Positions 8,972-18,262 are shown, counted from the stretch's first letter. The stretch: DNA of 43,378 bases from Anaerolineae bacterium (GCA_030432295.1 JAUIHI010000045.1:1-43378); one strand, 5' to 3'. Notes: generated from the letters alone by a model not told the origin. Numbers and translations: made by a program.

Positions 8972-10237
8972 ATGAATGACCTTCGACACAACTGGGCCGG
9001 AAACATCGGCTATGGCTCGGCCCGCACCCACCAGCCCGAATCCGTCGAGCAACTCCAGGAAATCGTCGCCCGCAGCCACAAAGTGAAGGTCTACGGCTCC
9101 CGCCACTCCTTCAACGCCATCACCGACACCACCGGCGATCACATCGCCCTGGACAAAATGGACCGCAGCCTTTCGCTTGACCCGACCGCGGGTACAGTCA
9201 CCGTCAATGGCGGCATCACCTACGGGGAACTTTGCGCCCAACTCCACGCCGCGGGCCGGGCCATCCACAATATGGCCTCCCTCCCCCACATTACTGTAGC
9301 CGGGGCTGTCTCCACCGCCACCCACGGCTCCGGCGACCGCAACGGCGTTCTGGCTGCGGCAGTCTGCGGGCTGGAAATTGTGCGGGCCGACGGCGAGATT
9401 GTCCAACTTTCCAAAGAGAAAGACAGCGAGGAATTTCTGGGCGCGGTGGTGGGATTGGGCGCGCTGGGAATTGTGACACGCATCACCCTGGAGACCCAAC
9501 CGGCCTTTGTGATGCAGCAGGAAGTCTACGAAAATATGCCCATCGACCAGTCCGACGCCCATTTCGACGAGATTTTCGCCAGCGCCTACAGCGTCAGCTA
9601 TTTCATCGACTGGCAGACGGAACGGGTCAACGAAGTCTGGCTCAAGCGGCGGCTGCCCGATGGCGTGGTCCAGACACCCCCACCCACCTTCTACGGCGCA
9701 ACTCTCGCCAACCGCAACCTGCACCCTATCGCATCCTTCCCCGCAGATCCCTGCACCCCCCAGATGGGCATCCCCGGCCCCTGGCACGAGCGGCTGCCCC
9801 ACTTTCTGGTGGATTCGGTTCCCGCCAGCGGCGACGAATTGCAGACCGAATATTTTGTGGCCCGCAAGCACGCGGTGGGGGCAATGACGGCACTGGCCAG
9901 TCTGCGCCGGGAGCTGGCGCCTGTTCTGAAAATTTCTGAAGTGCGTTCGATGGCCGGGGATCAGCTTTGGCTGAGTATGGCCTATGGACAGGATACAGTG
10001 GCCCTGCATTTCTCCTGGAACAACGACTGGGATGCGCTGCAAAAGCTGCTGCCCCTGGTGGAAGAACGACTGGCTCACTTTAGCCCCCGTCCCCACTGGG
10101 GCAAACTTTCCACCCTCTCCGGTGTAGAGATTCAGGCCCAATATCCCAAAGCCAACGACTTCCGGGCGCTGGCCGAGCGCTACGATCCCCAGGGGAAATT
10201 CCGCAACGCCTATCTGGACGCAACAATTTTTGCGTAG
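8972..10237 (+). CDS. FAD-linked oxidase, alditol/xylitol oxidase-like
   Basis: 421 residues from MNDLRHNWAGN, with AAGGAG eight bases before the ATG. Earlier in-frame starts lie in the heptad repeat and are rejected. The N-terminal FAD-binding domain (about 10-180) includes VKVYGSRHSFN; in AldO-type oxidases the His of this motif carries covalent FAD. The C-terminus ERYDPQGKFRNAYL is the ending typical of the lactone/alditol oxidase family. Length matches AldO enzymes (about 420). The expected reaction is O2-dependent oxidation of a polyol or sugar lactone with H2O2 release; the substrate cannot be told from sequence. It is divergent from the hydrolase gene. Confidence 0.88.
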   Translation: MNDLRHNWAGNIGYGSARTHQPESVEQLQEIVARSHKVKVYGSRHSFNAITDTTGDHIALDKMDRSLSLDPTAGTVTVNGGITYGELCAQLHAAGRAIHNMASLPHITVAGAVSTATHGSGDRNGVLAAAVCGLEIVRADGEIVQLSKEKDSEEFLGAVVGLGALGIVTRITLETQPAFVMQQEVYENMPIDQSDAHFDEIFASAYSVSYFIDWQTERVNEVWLKRRLPDGVVQTPPPTFYGATLANRNLHPIASFPADPCTPQMGIPGPWHERLPHFLVDSVPASGDELQTEYFVARKHAVGAMTALASLRRELAPVLKISEVRSMAGDQLWLSMAYGQDTVALHFSWNNDWDALQKLLPLVEERLAHFSPRPHWGKLSTLSGVEIQAQYPKANDFRALAERYDPQGKFRNAYLDATIFA

Positions 10238-10414
10238 GGGCGTGTGGTTCATTGTCGTCGTCGAATGATCTTTACAAAACGAGAGGAGCGAGCACACCGA
10301 AAGGAGTGCCGCACGCCCTCGTGCGGCTTTGACTCGACTATACCCGGCACGAGGGCGTGCCTACTCCTCGTATCGAAATGTAAAGATTACGAACTGTCCA
10401 AATAAACCACGCCC
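10238..10414. repeat. Nested inverted-repeat element after the FAD oxidase
   Basis: Three paired layers are visible. The outer layer is 10238-10253 (GGGCGTGTGGTTCATT) with 10401-10414 (AATAAACCACGCCC). The middle is 10268-10276 (ATCTTTACA) with 10379-10387. The inner is a perfect 14-bp pair, 10311-10324 (GCACGCCCTCGTGC) with 10347-10360, flanked by AGGAGT (10302-10307) and ACTCCT (10363-10368). The oxidase stop codon at 10235-10237 overlaps the first bases of GTAGGGGCG. It fills the convergent gap to the GGDEF gene. Confidence 0.8.
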
Positions 10415-10458
10415 AAATTCTATAATCGCGTGAAAGCCCCCCACGGGGCACTAGATTC

Positions 10459-11541
10459 CTACGCTATCAATCCCTGCCCGGTGGGCATTGAGACGCGGTT
10501 GCGGCCCGCGTGTTTGCTTTCAAAAAGGCACTGATCCGCGGCCAGAAGTAGCTCCCTCATCGTGCGGGCGTCCTCCGGGAAGACGGCCAGACCGAAGGAG
10601 GCCGTCACCCGCACGTGGATATCCTCTTCGGCCAGAAAGGGTGTGGACTGGATGGCGTCCCGCATCTGCTCGGTCTTTGCCAGGCCGTCAACCCGGCCCT
10701 GCTCTGGCAGTACTACCACAAACTCATCGCCGCCGTAGCGGACAATCCGATCATCTTTGCCCAGCACGCCGTTTATAGTGTGGGCCACCTCGCGCAGCAC
10801 CTTTGATCCCATCTGATGGCCGTGGGTGTCCACCACCTGCTTGAATTTGTCCATATCGAAGAAGACGAGGGAAAGTTCATCGCCGGTCTCCAGCGCAGCT
10901 TTGAGCCACCTGTCCAGAAAGCGATGGAGAAAACGGGTGTTGTGGAAGCCGGTTACGTCATCAGTAATACTCTCTGTCTGCAAGCGGGCATTGGCGCTTT
11001 CCAGCCGGGCCTGGGATTCCTCCAGCCGTCGCTGGGTCTGCCTTTGCAGTTCCACCAGCCGACGCAATTCCAACTGGGCCATCACCTGGCGGGAGAGGGC
11101 GCGCAGGGAATTGGCCTGGGCGTCGCTCAGTGTGCGCTGCACCCGGTCGATAACGCAGACTGTGCCCAGGGCTTCCCCGGTCGGGGTGATCAGCGGTGCG
11201 CCCGCGTAGAAGCGGATATTCGGGTCGGCGGCCACCAGTGGATTGTCGACAAAACGCTCGTCGTCCAGTGTATTGGGCACCACCAACAGATCGTCGCCCA
11301 AAATGGCGTGGGCGCAGAAGGCCATCTCACGGCTGGAACCGGTCAGGTCTGTCCCCACTTTCGATTTGAACCACTGGCGCTCGGAGTCGATCAGACTCAT
11401 AGCCGCGATGGGTGTACCGCAAATCTGGGAGGCCAGGAGGGTGATGTCGTCGTAGGAGCTTTCGGGCAGAGTGTCGAGGATTTCGTAGCTTTGCAGCGCG
11501 GCCAGGCGCGTCGCTTCGTTGGCTGGAATGGGGACTGTCAT
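10459..11541 (-). CDS. GAF-GGDEF diguanylate cyclase
   Basis: 360 residues from [20 protein letters not shown]. The N-terminus (to about 150) is a GAF sensor of the common type starting with an ILDTLPE segment, followed by a helical/coiled linker (150-190, Gln/Arg/Glu-rich) and a GGDEF domain (about 191-355) with RYGGDEF at 268-274 and FFDMDKFK at 227-234. The intact GGDEF should make cyclic di-GMP from two GTP in the cytoplasm. The RxxD inhibitory site expected upstream of GGDEF reads GKDD, so product inhibition is probably lost. The start at 11541 is preferred over 11616 on GAF alignment and an upstream GAGAGAG. Confidence 0.92.
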   Translation of the reverse strand: MTVPIPANEATRLAALQSYEILDTLPESSYDDITLLASQICGTPIAAMSLIDSERQWFKSKVGTDLTGSSREMAFCAHAILGDDLLVVPNTLDDERFVDNPLVAADPNIRFYAGAPLITPTGEALGTVCVIDRVQRTLSDAQANSLRALSRQVMAQLELRRLVELQRQTQRRLEESQARLESANARLQTESITDDVTGFHNTRFLHRFLDRWLKAALETGDELSLVFFDMDKFKQVVDTHGHQMGSKVLREVAHTINGVLGKDDRIVRYGGDEFVVVLPEQGRVDGLAKTEQMRDAIQSTPFLAEEDIHVRVTASFGLAVFPEDARTMRELLLAADQCLFESKHAGRNRVSMPTGQGLIA

Positions 11542-11694
11542 AGACTCTCTCTCGGATTGTCGTGTGCGCTGCTTCCGGGCGAGACAGCGCACGCTGATTT
11601 GAACGCTCGGCAACACTTCGAGTATACACGGGACAGGTTACAGAGCAGATAACGCCGGGGAAAAGAGAGGCGGAATTTTGCTGTTGTTGTCTGC

Positions 11695-11735
11695 CGGGTA
11701 TCGGATAGAGCGAAGACCAGCCCATCCGATACCCG
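11695..11735 (-). terminator. Hairpin downstream of the epimerase gene
   Basis: CGGGTATCGGAT (11695-11706) pairs perfectly with 11724-11735. It begins about 10 bp beyond the minus-strand stop at 11746. There is no clear T-run, so the terminator role is inferred from position. Confidence 0.5.
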
Positions 11736-11745
11736 CCCGCTCCTC

Positions 11746-12525
11746 TTATTCTCTGGCCCGGGGATATTCTTTGTACCAGCGCTCCCCGTTCTGGATGCCC
11801 GCGTCGAAGAAGACGAAAGAGTCGTCATGGGGTGCATATCCGACTTTCTCCCGGGCCGATGTGATGTCCATACGCTTGAAGCGGTTGTCCGAGACGGCCT
11901 GGAAGATACCGAACTTCAGATCGTCCGGGGCTTCGACACAGCGCGCGATGAGCTGGTTCATATCCCGCTCGCTGATCCAGGCGCTGAGCCGCCGTCCGTC
12001 CGCATCCATCGAGTCCGAGTTGCCCTGGTAGTTGCCGATGCGCACCACCAGAGACGAGAGCTTCTCCACAGCGGCGAAGTAGTGGGCTGTGGCCTCGCCA
12101 AAGGCTTTGCACACGCCGTACATATTGACAGGCTTGACCGGCATATCGGGCATAGCCTGCACATCCAGGGGGTAGCCCTCGATAATCTGAATGCTGCTGG
12201 CATAGACCACCCGCTGGCAGCCCTGGTCCACGGCCGCGCGGAAGATGTTATAGGCCCCTTTGATGTTGTTGTCCAGCAGTGAGCCGTAAAAATCCGCCGC
12301 GGGTGAGGGATCCGCGGCCAGATGGACGACGGCGTCCATGCCCTGACAGGCGGCCTGGCATGCGTCCAGGTCCGCTGTGTCCAGGCTGATCGTTTCGTGT
12401 TCGCCGGGGTTTTCCATGCGTTCGATGCGCCGGGCGGCCAGGCGGAAGTGATATTTGTCCCGGGCGTATTCGAAAAAGGAAGCACCAACCCGGCCTGTGG
12501 CGCCTGTGAGCAGAATGTTTTTCAT
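11746..12525 (-). CDS. NAD-dependent epimerase/dehydratase (extended SDR)
   Basis: 259 residues with the Rossmann motif GATGRVG at 8-14, an AADPSP loop, the SSIQI segment and the catalytic YGVCK. This is an extended short-chain dehydrogenase. The short length and absence of a large sugar-nucleotide domain resemble uronate-dehydrogenase-type members, which oxidise hexuronates, but the substrate is not established. GAGG lies about eight bases before the ATG. It is divergent from the PucC-type transporter and followed by a hairpin and the GGDEF gene. Confidence 0.82.
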   Translation of the reverse strand: MKNILLTGATGRVGASFFEYARDKYHFRLAARRIERMENPGEHETISLDTADLDACQAACQGMDAVVHLAADPSPAADFYGSLLDNNIKGAYNIFRAAVDQGCQRVVYASSIQIIEGYPLDVQAMPDMPVKPVNMYGVCKAFGEATAHYFAAVEKLSSLVVRIGNYQGNSDSMDADGRRLSAWISERDMNQLIARCVEAPDDLKFGIFQAVSDNRFKRMDITSAREKVGYAPHDDSFVFFDAGIQNGERWYKEYPRARE

Positions 12526-12710
12526 GGGGTAGCCTCAATTTTGGAAGTGGGATAGGGGATGCACGGACCCGGTGTCATCTGGCCCGTGCAGACAGGATAG
12601 CCAAGAGTTGCGATCTGCGCAAGGGCGGGCAGAGCCGGGTCTGCTGCGGTCTGTTTCGAGAATCGGCCAAAATAGCCCTCGGCTTTCCGTCCAAATATAT
12701 CCTCAAATCT

Positions 12711-12740
12711 TTGCAAATCTAAGGAAACCGATGCTACACT
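12711..12740 (+). promoter_or_regulatory. Sigma-70-like promoter of the PucC-type gene (leaderless placement)
   Basis: TTGCAA (12711-12716), an 18-bp spacer and TACACT (12735-12740). The ATG at 12748 begins seven bases after the -10 box, where transcription would start, and no Shine-Dalgarno is placed to serve it. A leaderless mRNA is inferred. Confidence 0.45.
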
Positions 12741-12747
12741 ACCAGCC

Positions 12748-14052
12748 ATGAACTGGCGACGCATTGCCCAACTTTCCCTCGTCCATGTGGGCGTATCCAT
12801 CACCGTCGTGCCCGTGACCAGTACCCTGAATCGGGTGATGATTGCGGATTTGGGCATGTCTGCCCTCCTCGTCTCCCTGCTCATCGCCCTGCCCTATCTT
12901 CTTTCGCCCTTGCAGGTTCCCGTGGGGGCCTGGGCCGACCGCAATCCCATCGGTGGCCGCTACCGCACGCCCTGGATTGTGCTGGGCGGGCTGATGGCGG
13001 CGACCGGCAGCTACTTCACCGCCCACACAGCCTATTGGATCGATGCCAACTTCTGGCCGGGATTGCTGGCCGCGCTGGTGGCCTTTGCCGTGTGGGGTGT
13101 GGGCGTCAATATCGCGTCGGTCAGCTATCTCTCTCTGGTCACGGACCTGGCCGATGAGAACGGGCGCAGCCGGGCGGTCAGTGTGATGTGGACGGCGATG
13201 ATCCTCTCGACGATCTTTGTCAGTCTGGGCATCTCCCGTCTGGTCGATCCCTATACGGTAGAGGCACTCTACACAGCCTTTGGCGCGGTCTGGTTTGTGG
13301 CCGTCATCTTTGTGCTGGTGGGGGCCTACAGGCTGGAACCCCGGGTATCTGAACAGACAGCCCCCGTCCATCACAGCGCGGACAGCCCGGCCCAGGCTCT
13401 GCGTCTACTGGCCCTGAACCCCGTAGCCCGCCGCTTCTTCGTCTATTTGGTGCTGGTGCTGGTCAGCATCCACGCTCAGGATGTGCTGCTGGAACCCTTT
13501 GGCGCAGAGGCGCTGGGTATGCCTGTGGCGGCCACCTCCCGGCTTACTTCGGTCTGGGGTGTGGGTGTGTTGCTTACACTGCTGGGCAGTCTGCCTCTGG
13601 TGCGGCGCATCGGCAAAAAGCGCAGCGCCAATATCGGCGCGGTTGTGGCGGCGTTGGCATTTGGGCTGATCTCCCTCTCCGGCTGGATGGGGCTGACGGG
13701 TCTTTTTTGGGGTGCGGTCTTCCTGCTGGGTCTGGGCGGTGGACTGATGACTGTGAGCAATCTGAGCTTTATGCTGGATATGACTTTGCCCCAGGCCGCA
13801 GGTCTTTATGTGGGCGCGTGGGGTGTGGCGAACTTTGCCGGGCAGGCCATCGGCAACGTCATGAGCGGGCTGCTGCGCGACTTCTTCCTCTGGCTGACCG
13901 GCGCGCCGCTGGTGGGCTATATCGCCGTCTTTGGGATGGAAATCATTGGTCTGCTGGTGGCCGTCTGGCTCTTCCGCTCCATCGAAGTCGCCGACTTCCG
14001 CCGCCAGGCCGAGACCCGGTTGCAGGATATTCTCGCCCTGGCCGGGGACTGA
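12748..14052 (+). CDS. PucC-family MFS transporter
   Basis: 434 residues with about 12 transmembrane helices. The N-terminus, NRVMIADLGMSALLVSLLIA followed by LPYLLSPLQVPVGAWADRNP and GRYRTPWI, matches the PucC/LhaA branch of the major facilitator superfamily. Known members act in bacteriochlorophyll or light-harvesting complex assembly in phototrophs, but homologues also occur in non-phototrophs with unknown cargo. No photosynthesis gene is present in the window, so the role here is open. It is divergent from the epimerase and followed by a 16-bp inverted repeat. Confidence 0.85.
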   Translation: MNWRRIAQLSLVHVGVSITVVPVTSTLNRVMIADLGMSALLVSLLIALPYLLSPLQVPVGAWADRNPIGGRYRTPWIVLGGLMAATGSYFTAHTAYWIDANFWPGLLAALVAFAVWGVGVNIASVSYLSLVTDLADENGRSRAVSVMWTAMILSTIFVSLGISRLVDPYTVEALYTAFGAVWFVAVIFVLVGAYRLEPRVSEQTAPVHHSADSPAQALRLLALNPVARRFFVYLVLVLVSIHAQDVLLEPFGAEALGMPVAATSRLTSVWGVGVLLTLLGSLPLVRRIGKKRSANIGAVVAALAFGLISLSGWMGLTGLFWGAVFLLGLGGGLMTVSNLSFMLDMTLPQAAGLYVGAWGVANFAGQAIGNVMSGLLRDFFLWLTGAPLVGYIAVFGMEIIGLLVAVWLFRSIEVADFRRQAETRLQDILALAGD

Positions 14053-14065
14053 GCATTTGCTTCTA

Positions 14066-14126
14066 ATTCCGGGAATCGACCACACGAGCACTCTATGCCG
14101 GAGATCGCCCGGTCGATTCCCGGAAT
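14066..14126 (+). terminator. Inverted repeat after the PucC-type gene
   Basis: ATTCCGGGAATCGACC (14066-14081) pairs perfectly with GGTCGATTCCCGGAAT (14111-14126) across a 29-base loop. It starts 14 bp after the stop at 14052 and ends over 100 bp before the next gene. No T-run follows, so the function is inferred from position. Confidence 0.5.
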
Positions 14127-14242
14127 CGGTTGCTCGCTGTTGAACCACCCCTCTTTCATTCCCCTTGCGCTCCACCCCGATTTCCGATACACTGAACCCC
14201 AGAAACACATTTGGATACTGTCACCGTAGGAGGGTGTAGCCA

Positions 14243-14560
14243 ATGCTGCCTCTGGAACCAATTCGCCAACCCATCGCCCAACTGTGTAATGAATTGAATG
14301 TAGTCCATCTGGACATCTTCGGCTCGGCTGTCACTGACCGATTTACGCACGATAGCGATGTGGATGTGCTGGCCTCTTTTGCCGATAAAAGACGCAGTTT
14401 TGATCGCTATTTCACGCTAAAGGAGCGATTGGAAGAGTTGTTCCAACGCCCTGTCGATCTGGTCATTGAGGATGCAATTCGCAATCCCTATTTCCGAGAG
14501 GATGTGGAGGAGAACCGGGTTAATGTATACACCGCGCGGCACGAAGAAACACCTGTTTGA
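14243..14560 (+). CDS. MNT-type nucleotidyltransferase (MntA-like)
   Basis: 105 residues, minimal nucleotidyltransferase fold. The active site is complete: GS at 27-28, DSD...D giving D39 and D41 (GSx10DxD), and D72 in PVDLV. Family members paired with HEPN toxins act as antitoxins by AMPylating the toxin. No HEPN gene is adjacent. Instead the caspase-hydrolase gene begins 20 bp after the stop, with its own ribosome site, so co-transcription is likely. AGGAGG lies about nine bases before the ATG. Confidence 0.88.
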   Translation: MLPLEPIRQPIAQLCNELNVVHLDIFGSAVTDRFTHDSDVDVLASFADKRRSFDRYFTLKERLEELFQRPVDLVIEDAIRNPYFREDVEENRVNVYTARHEETPV

Positions 14561-14580
14561 TATACTCTAAGGAGTCCCCA

Positions 14581-17500
14581 ATGGCCGACCAACCTCAGTT
14601 CTACGCGCTTTTTGTTGGCATCGACAACTACCGCAGCCCGAATGTGACCGATCTGCGGGGCTGCGTCAATGATGTGACGGCGATGGCCCGCTTTGTCAAG
14701 ACAAAGCTCAATCTGCCCGACGCCAATATCCGCCTCTACACAGCCAACGAGCGGGGCGACGAACCCCCGGAGCAACTGGCCAGCCGGGCCAATATTTTGG
14801 CCGGTTTTGAGTGGCTGATGGGCCAGGCCAAAACCAAAGATCAGGTCTTCATCCACTACAGCGGCCACGGCTCCCAGGCCCCCACAGTGGACCCCAACAA
14901 CGAACCCGACGGCCTGGACGAGACAATTGTCCCCTGTGACAGCCGGATGGTCGGGCCAGATGGGCGACCGGTCTACGACGTGCTGGACAAAGAGATCAAA
15001 ACCTACATCGATCTCATCGAAGCCAGCGGTGCGTATGTGACCGTCTTCTTCGACTGCTGCCATTCCGGTTCCGGCACCCGGGGCGAGCAGAAGGTGCTGA
15101 CCCGCAAGACCCCCGAAGATAACCGGACCCGCAGCCTGGATACGCTGGAAGTCCGCACCGCGGCCCGGCTGGCCGAGCAGATCAAACTACCGCCCCAGCC
15201 GGTCACCGCCAGCGGCTGGCACATCTCCGGCGGCCACGTGCTATTGGCTGGCTGTCGTGACGAGCAACTGAGCCACGAATACCGGGACCCGGAAACAGGT
15301 ACCTGGCACGGGGCCACCACCTATTTTCTCCTGCGTGCTTTGGGCAGCGCCGACGACAGCACCACCTGGGGACAGGTCTACGACCGGGTGCGTACGCAGG
15401 TCAACGCCCAGTACAAGAATCAGATGCCCCAACTGGAAGGGCCGGAAAATAGGACAATTTTTGGCGGGTTGGCCGTGCCTGCCCAGCCCCATCTGCTGGT
15501 GGAAAAGGTGGAGAGCGACCCCAGCGCCCTCTTTGTCTACATCAACGGCGGTCCGCCGGTCGGCCTGAATGTGGGGAGCCGCATCGAGCTCTTCCCGCCG
15601 GGTGACGGCGATCTGAGCGGCACGCCCCTGGCCAAAGGCGTCGTCGAATCCCTGGATTTGGACAGCGTTGGCTATTGCTGGGCCAAAATCACAACCCCGC
15701 CCGCGGATGGGGTGATCCCCCCCTTCGCCCGCGTGAAGATTGCCGCGCAGAGCTACGACAGTCTGGTCTACCCCGTGGCCGCGGATGACCCGCTGGTGCG
15801 GGCTGCGCTGGTGAAGGTCAACGACGACGGCCAGGCCGAGAGCATCACCCCCTTCCTGAAACTGGTCGAGCCAGCCAGGCCGGGCGAGAGCGACGGCGCG
15901 ATCTTCCGGGTGGAGGCCGACGGCGAGAGCTTTGTGGTGCAGGATGGCAGCGGCGTGCAAATTGTGGTGGATCGCCCCCCCCGCACGGCGCAAGGCGCAC
16001 AGCAGGTCGCCAGCTATCTCGAACATCTGGCCGTCTACAACAATGTGCGCAATCTGCGCAACCCCAAACTTGCTTCCCGGCTGGCCGATAGCCTGACAGT
16101 GGAAGCCTTCAGCTACAGTCGGGCCGGTCGCACCCGCCCGGAGGATGGCATCCCCCTGGACAGCCCGAACGCGGTGCTGGAGCCGGGGCGCAAAGTCTGG
16201 TTGCAGATCAAGAACAGCGGCAGCCAGGACCTCTACCTCTCGATTTTTGTCCTGACCGCGGACTTCGGCATCAGCCGGCTCTATCCCCCGCGCATGACCA
16301 GCCAGCGGGTGACGGCGGGCAACGAATTTTCTATCCCCGGCATCACACCCCAGGTCAACAACCCCTTTCTGGGACGCAGCCCGGCTATTTTCAAAGTATT
16401 TGTGACCAGCGAGCCGATCAACTTCGACGTGCTGCGTATGGCGGAACTGAACGAGCCGCCCATCCCGGAAGCCGAGCGCACCCGCGGCACGGGAGATCCC
16501 CTGAGTCAATTGTTGAACGGCGTGCGCAGCAGCGGAACCCGCTCCGGCTTCACCATCGAAGAAGATGCGGGCGATCTCTGGTATACCCAGCAGATCGAAT
16601 TTACGGTGCTGGCGGCCAACTCGGCCCAGGAACTCACCCCCGGCACAACGACGGTGGAAATCGGCTCGCCCCTGGAGATGACACTGACCAAACCGGCAAA
16701 CTTCACCGGCCAGATTGTGGCCAGCAGTGTGGAGCAGGCCACCCGGGGCGCGGATGTGGACGCCACCCTTCAGCCGCCGCCGGGGCTGAGTTCAGCCGAG
16801 GCAATCGACGAGTCCTATGGAGCCTTCTTCCGGCCCGTCACCTTTGCCAGCGGGACCCGCTCGGCGATTGGCTCACCCGGTGTGCTGGCCCTCAATGCCT
16901 CCCCGGACGATCTGGCCCAGATCAGCGAGGAGAATCCCCTGCGCCTGGAGATGACAATGGACGAGGAGCCGGATTTGCAGGGCGTCATGCCCATCGCCTT
17001 CGACGGCGAGCATTACTTCCTGGCCGGGCAGATCGACGACGCCACCACCGGCTCCCGGGACCCCAACCGGCGACGGGTGGCTCTCTCCATCACCCATCTG
17101 CCCCTGCCCGCGGACGCAAACGCCAGCGGCGGAACCCGCACCGCCGGCGACGCGCCCACCCGTGACCTGAAACGGACGGCCCGCCTCTTTTTCTACAAAG
17201 TCTACAAAAAGGAGCTGCCCGCGGACACGGGTGTGCGCCGTCCGCTTTTCAACCCGGACCTGTCACCGGTTCGGGGCGAAGATGGCAAACCGGCTTATGT
17301 CCCGGCAACCCCGGCGGATGTGGCCGGAGCCAAGCGGGCTGCCCTGCTGGTCCACGGCTTCACCAGCGACACGACCTGGCTGGTGGAAAAAGCCTGGCCC
17401 CGCCTGGGCCAACTGGCCGACTACGATCTGGTCCTGACCTACGACTACGAATCCTTCAATACGGGGATGGGCGAGAACGGGATGCTCCTGGCCCGGCAAT

Positions 17501-18132
17501 TGACCGCACTGGGCTTTGGCCCGGACGACGGCATCCACTTTGACATCTTCTGCCACAGTATGGGCACACAGGTGGCCCGGGCGCTGGTGGAGTTGGAGGG
17601 CGGCCACGCTTATACAGACCAGGTATTTATGGCCGGCGCACCCAATGCAGGCACCCGAGTCGCCGACGCCAAGAGCGCCATCTTCTGGGCGGGAACGGTT
17701 CTGCTCAACCAGACGGGACTCGAAGCGCCCACAGTCATCGCCAACTGGTTCCTCAAGAAGGCGCTGGACAGTGCGGTCAGTGTGGGCGATCTGATGCCAG
17801 GTTCGGAACTGTATAAGAAGCTCAACAGCGGCAGCGCGCCCCTGGGGGTGAAATACTTCGTGCAGATTGGCACCAACAAACCGCTGGATGGGGGCGTGGA
17901 TTGGAACACCCTCTTCAGCAAAGCCGGTCTGGCCAAAGCTTTTGATAAAGGATTGGATGCACTGCTCGGTCCCAACGATCTGCTGGTGGGGGTATCCAGC
18001 GCGCGGGCCGTGCGCAGCGGCCACTGGCCGGATTTGCAGGTGGCAGAGTTAGACGGCCATCACTTCCAATATTTCTGGACGGATGAAAGTGTAGAAAAAG
18101 TGAAAGAGTGGATGGCGCAGACAGTCGCCTGA
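14581..18132 (+). CDS. Caspase-like protease fused to an alpha/beta hydrolase
   Basis: 1,183 residues, no signal peptide. The start at 14581 is fixed by AAGGAG seven bases upstream. The N-terminal caspase/metacaspase (C14) domain has YSGHGS (His96) and FDCCHSGSG (catalytic Cys160), ending near the MPQLEGPENRTIFGG phrase typical of bacterial caspases. A DUF4384-like beta domain lies around 538-640 (VWLQIKNSGSQDLYLSIFVL). The C-terminal part (about 915-1183) is an alpha/beta hydrolase of the type attached to CHAT/caspase proteins: LLVHGF (922-927), CHSMGTQ with Ser993, and DGHHFQYFW with the likely His. Both active sites look intact. Such fusions are plausible cell-death effectors, but no substrate is known. 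It follows the MNT gene by 20 bp. Confidence 0.88.
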   Translation: MADQPQFYALFVGIDNYRSPNVTDLRGCVNDVTAMARFVKTKLNLPDANIRLYTANERGDEPPEQLASRANILAGFEWLMGQAKTKDQVFIHYSGHGSQAPTVDPNNEPDGLDETIVPCDSRMVGPDGRPVYDVLDKEIKTYIDLIEASGAYVTVFFDCCHSGSGTRGEQKVLTRKTPEDNRTRSLDTLEVRTAARLAEQIKLPPQPVTASGWHISGGHVLLAGCRDEQLSHEYRDPETGTWHGATTYFLLRALGSADDSTTWGQVYDRVRTQVNAQYKNQMPQLEGPENRTIFGGLAVPAQPHLLVEKVESDPSALFVYINGGPPVGLNVGSRIELFPPGDGDLSGTPLAKGVVESLDLDSVGYCWAKITTPPADGVIPPFARVKIAAQSYDSLVYPVAADDPLVRAALVKVNDDGQAESITPFLKLVEPARPGESDGAIFRVEADGESFVVQDGSGVQIVVDRPPRTAQGAQQVASYLEHLAVYNNVRNLRNPKLASRLADSLTVEAFSYSRAGRTRPEDGIPLDSPNAVLEPGRKVWLQIKNSGSQDLYLSIFVLTADFGISRLYPPRMTSQRVTAGNEFSIPGITPQVNNPFLGRSPAIFKVFVTSEPINFDVLRMAELNEPPIPEAERTRGTGDPLSQLLNGVRSSGTRSGFTIEEDAGDLWYTQQIEFTVLAANSAQELTPGTTTVEIGSPLEMTLTKPANFTGQIVASSVEQATRGADVDATLQPPPGLSSAEAIDESYGAFFRPVTFASGTRSAIGSPGVLALNASPDDLAQISEENPLRLEMTMDEEPDLQGVMPIAFDGEHYFLAGQIDDATTGSRDPNRRRVALSITHLPLPADANASGGTRTAGDAPTRDLKRTARLFFYKVYKKELPADTGVRRPLFNPDLSPVRGEDGKPAYVPATPADVAGAKRAALLVHGFTSDTTWLVEKAWPRLGQLADYDLVLTYDYESFNTGMGENGMLLARQLTALGFGPDDGIHFDIFCHSMGTQVARALVELEGGHAYTDQVFMAGAPNAGTRVADAKSAIFWAGTVLLNQTGLEAPTVIANWFLKKALDSAVSVGDLMPGSELYKKLNSGSAPLGVKYFVQIGTNKPLDGGVDWNTLFSKAGLAKAFDKGLDALLGPNDLLVGVSSARAVRSGHWPDLQVAELDGHHFQYFWTDESVEKVKEWMAQTVA

Positions 18133-18152
18133 CACCTGGCCGGCAAGAGAGG

Positions 18153-18221
18153 TTGTATACACGGATAGGAAAGAACACGGATATTTGATTGATCCGTGTT
18201 CTTTCCTATCCGTGTATACAA
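18153..18221 (+). terminator. Perfect 30-bp-arm hairpin after the caspase gene
   Basis: Arms 18153-18182 and 18192-18221 are perfect complements around a 9-base loop. The outer end TTGTATACACGGAT is shared with the hairpin at 19329-19404 on the other side of the next gene. It starts 20 bp after the caspase stop and ends in AAAATG, 42 bp before the desulfhydrase start. Confidence 0.85.
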
Positions 18222-18262
18222 AATGTTCATCTATCACCACCCAACCCTACTTGGAGACCCCA

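Noticed and set aside
8912-10297. 461-codon minus-strand frame over the FAD oxidase
   Set aside because: Antisense shadow; the plus-strand frame matches a known family from end to end.
15241-16509. 422-codon minus-strand frame inside the caspase gene
   Set aside because: Antisense shadow; codon pattern and domains support the plus strand.
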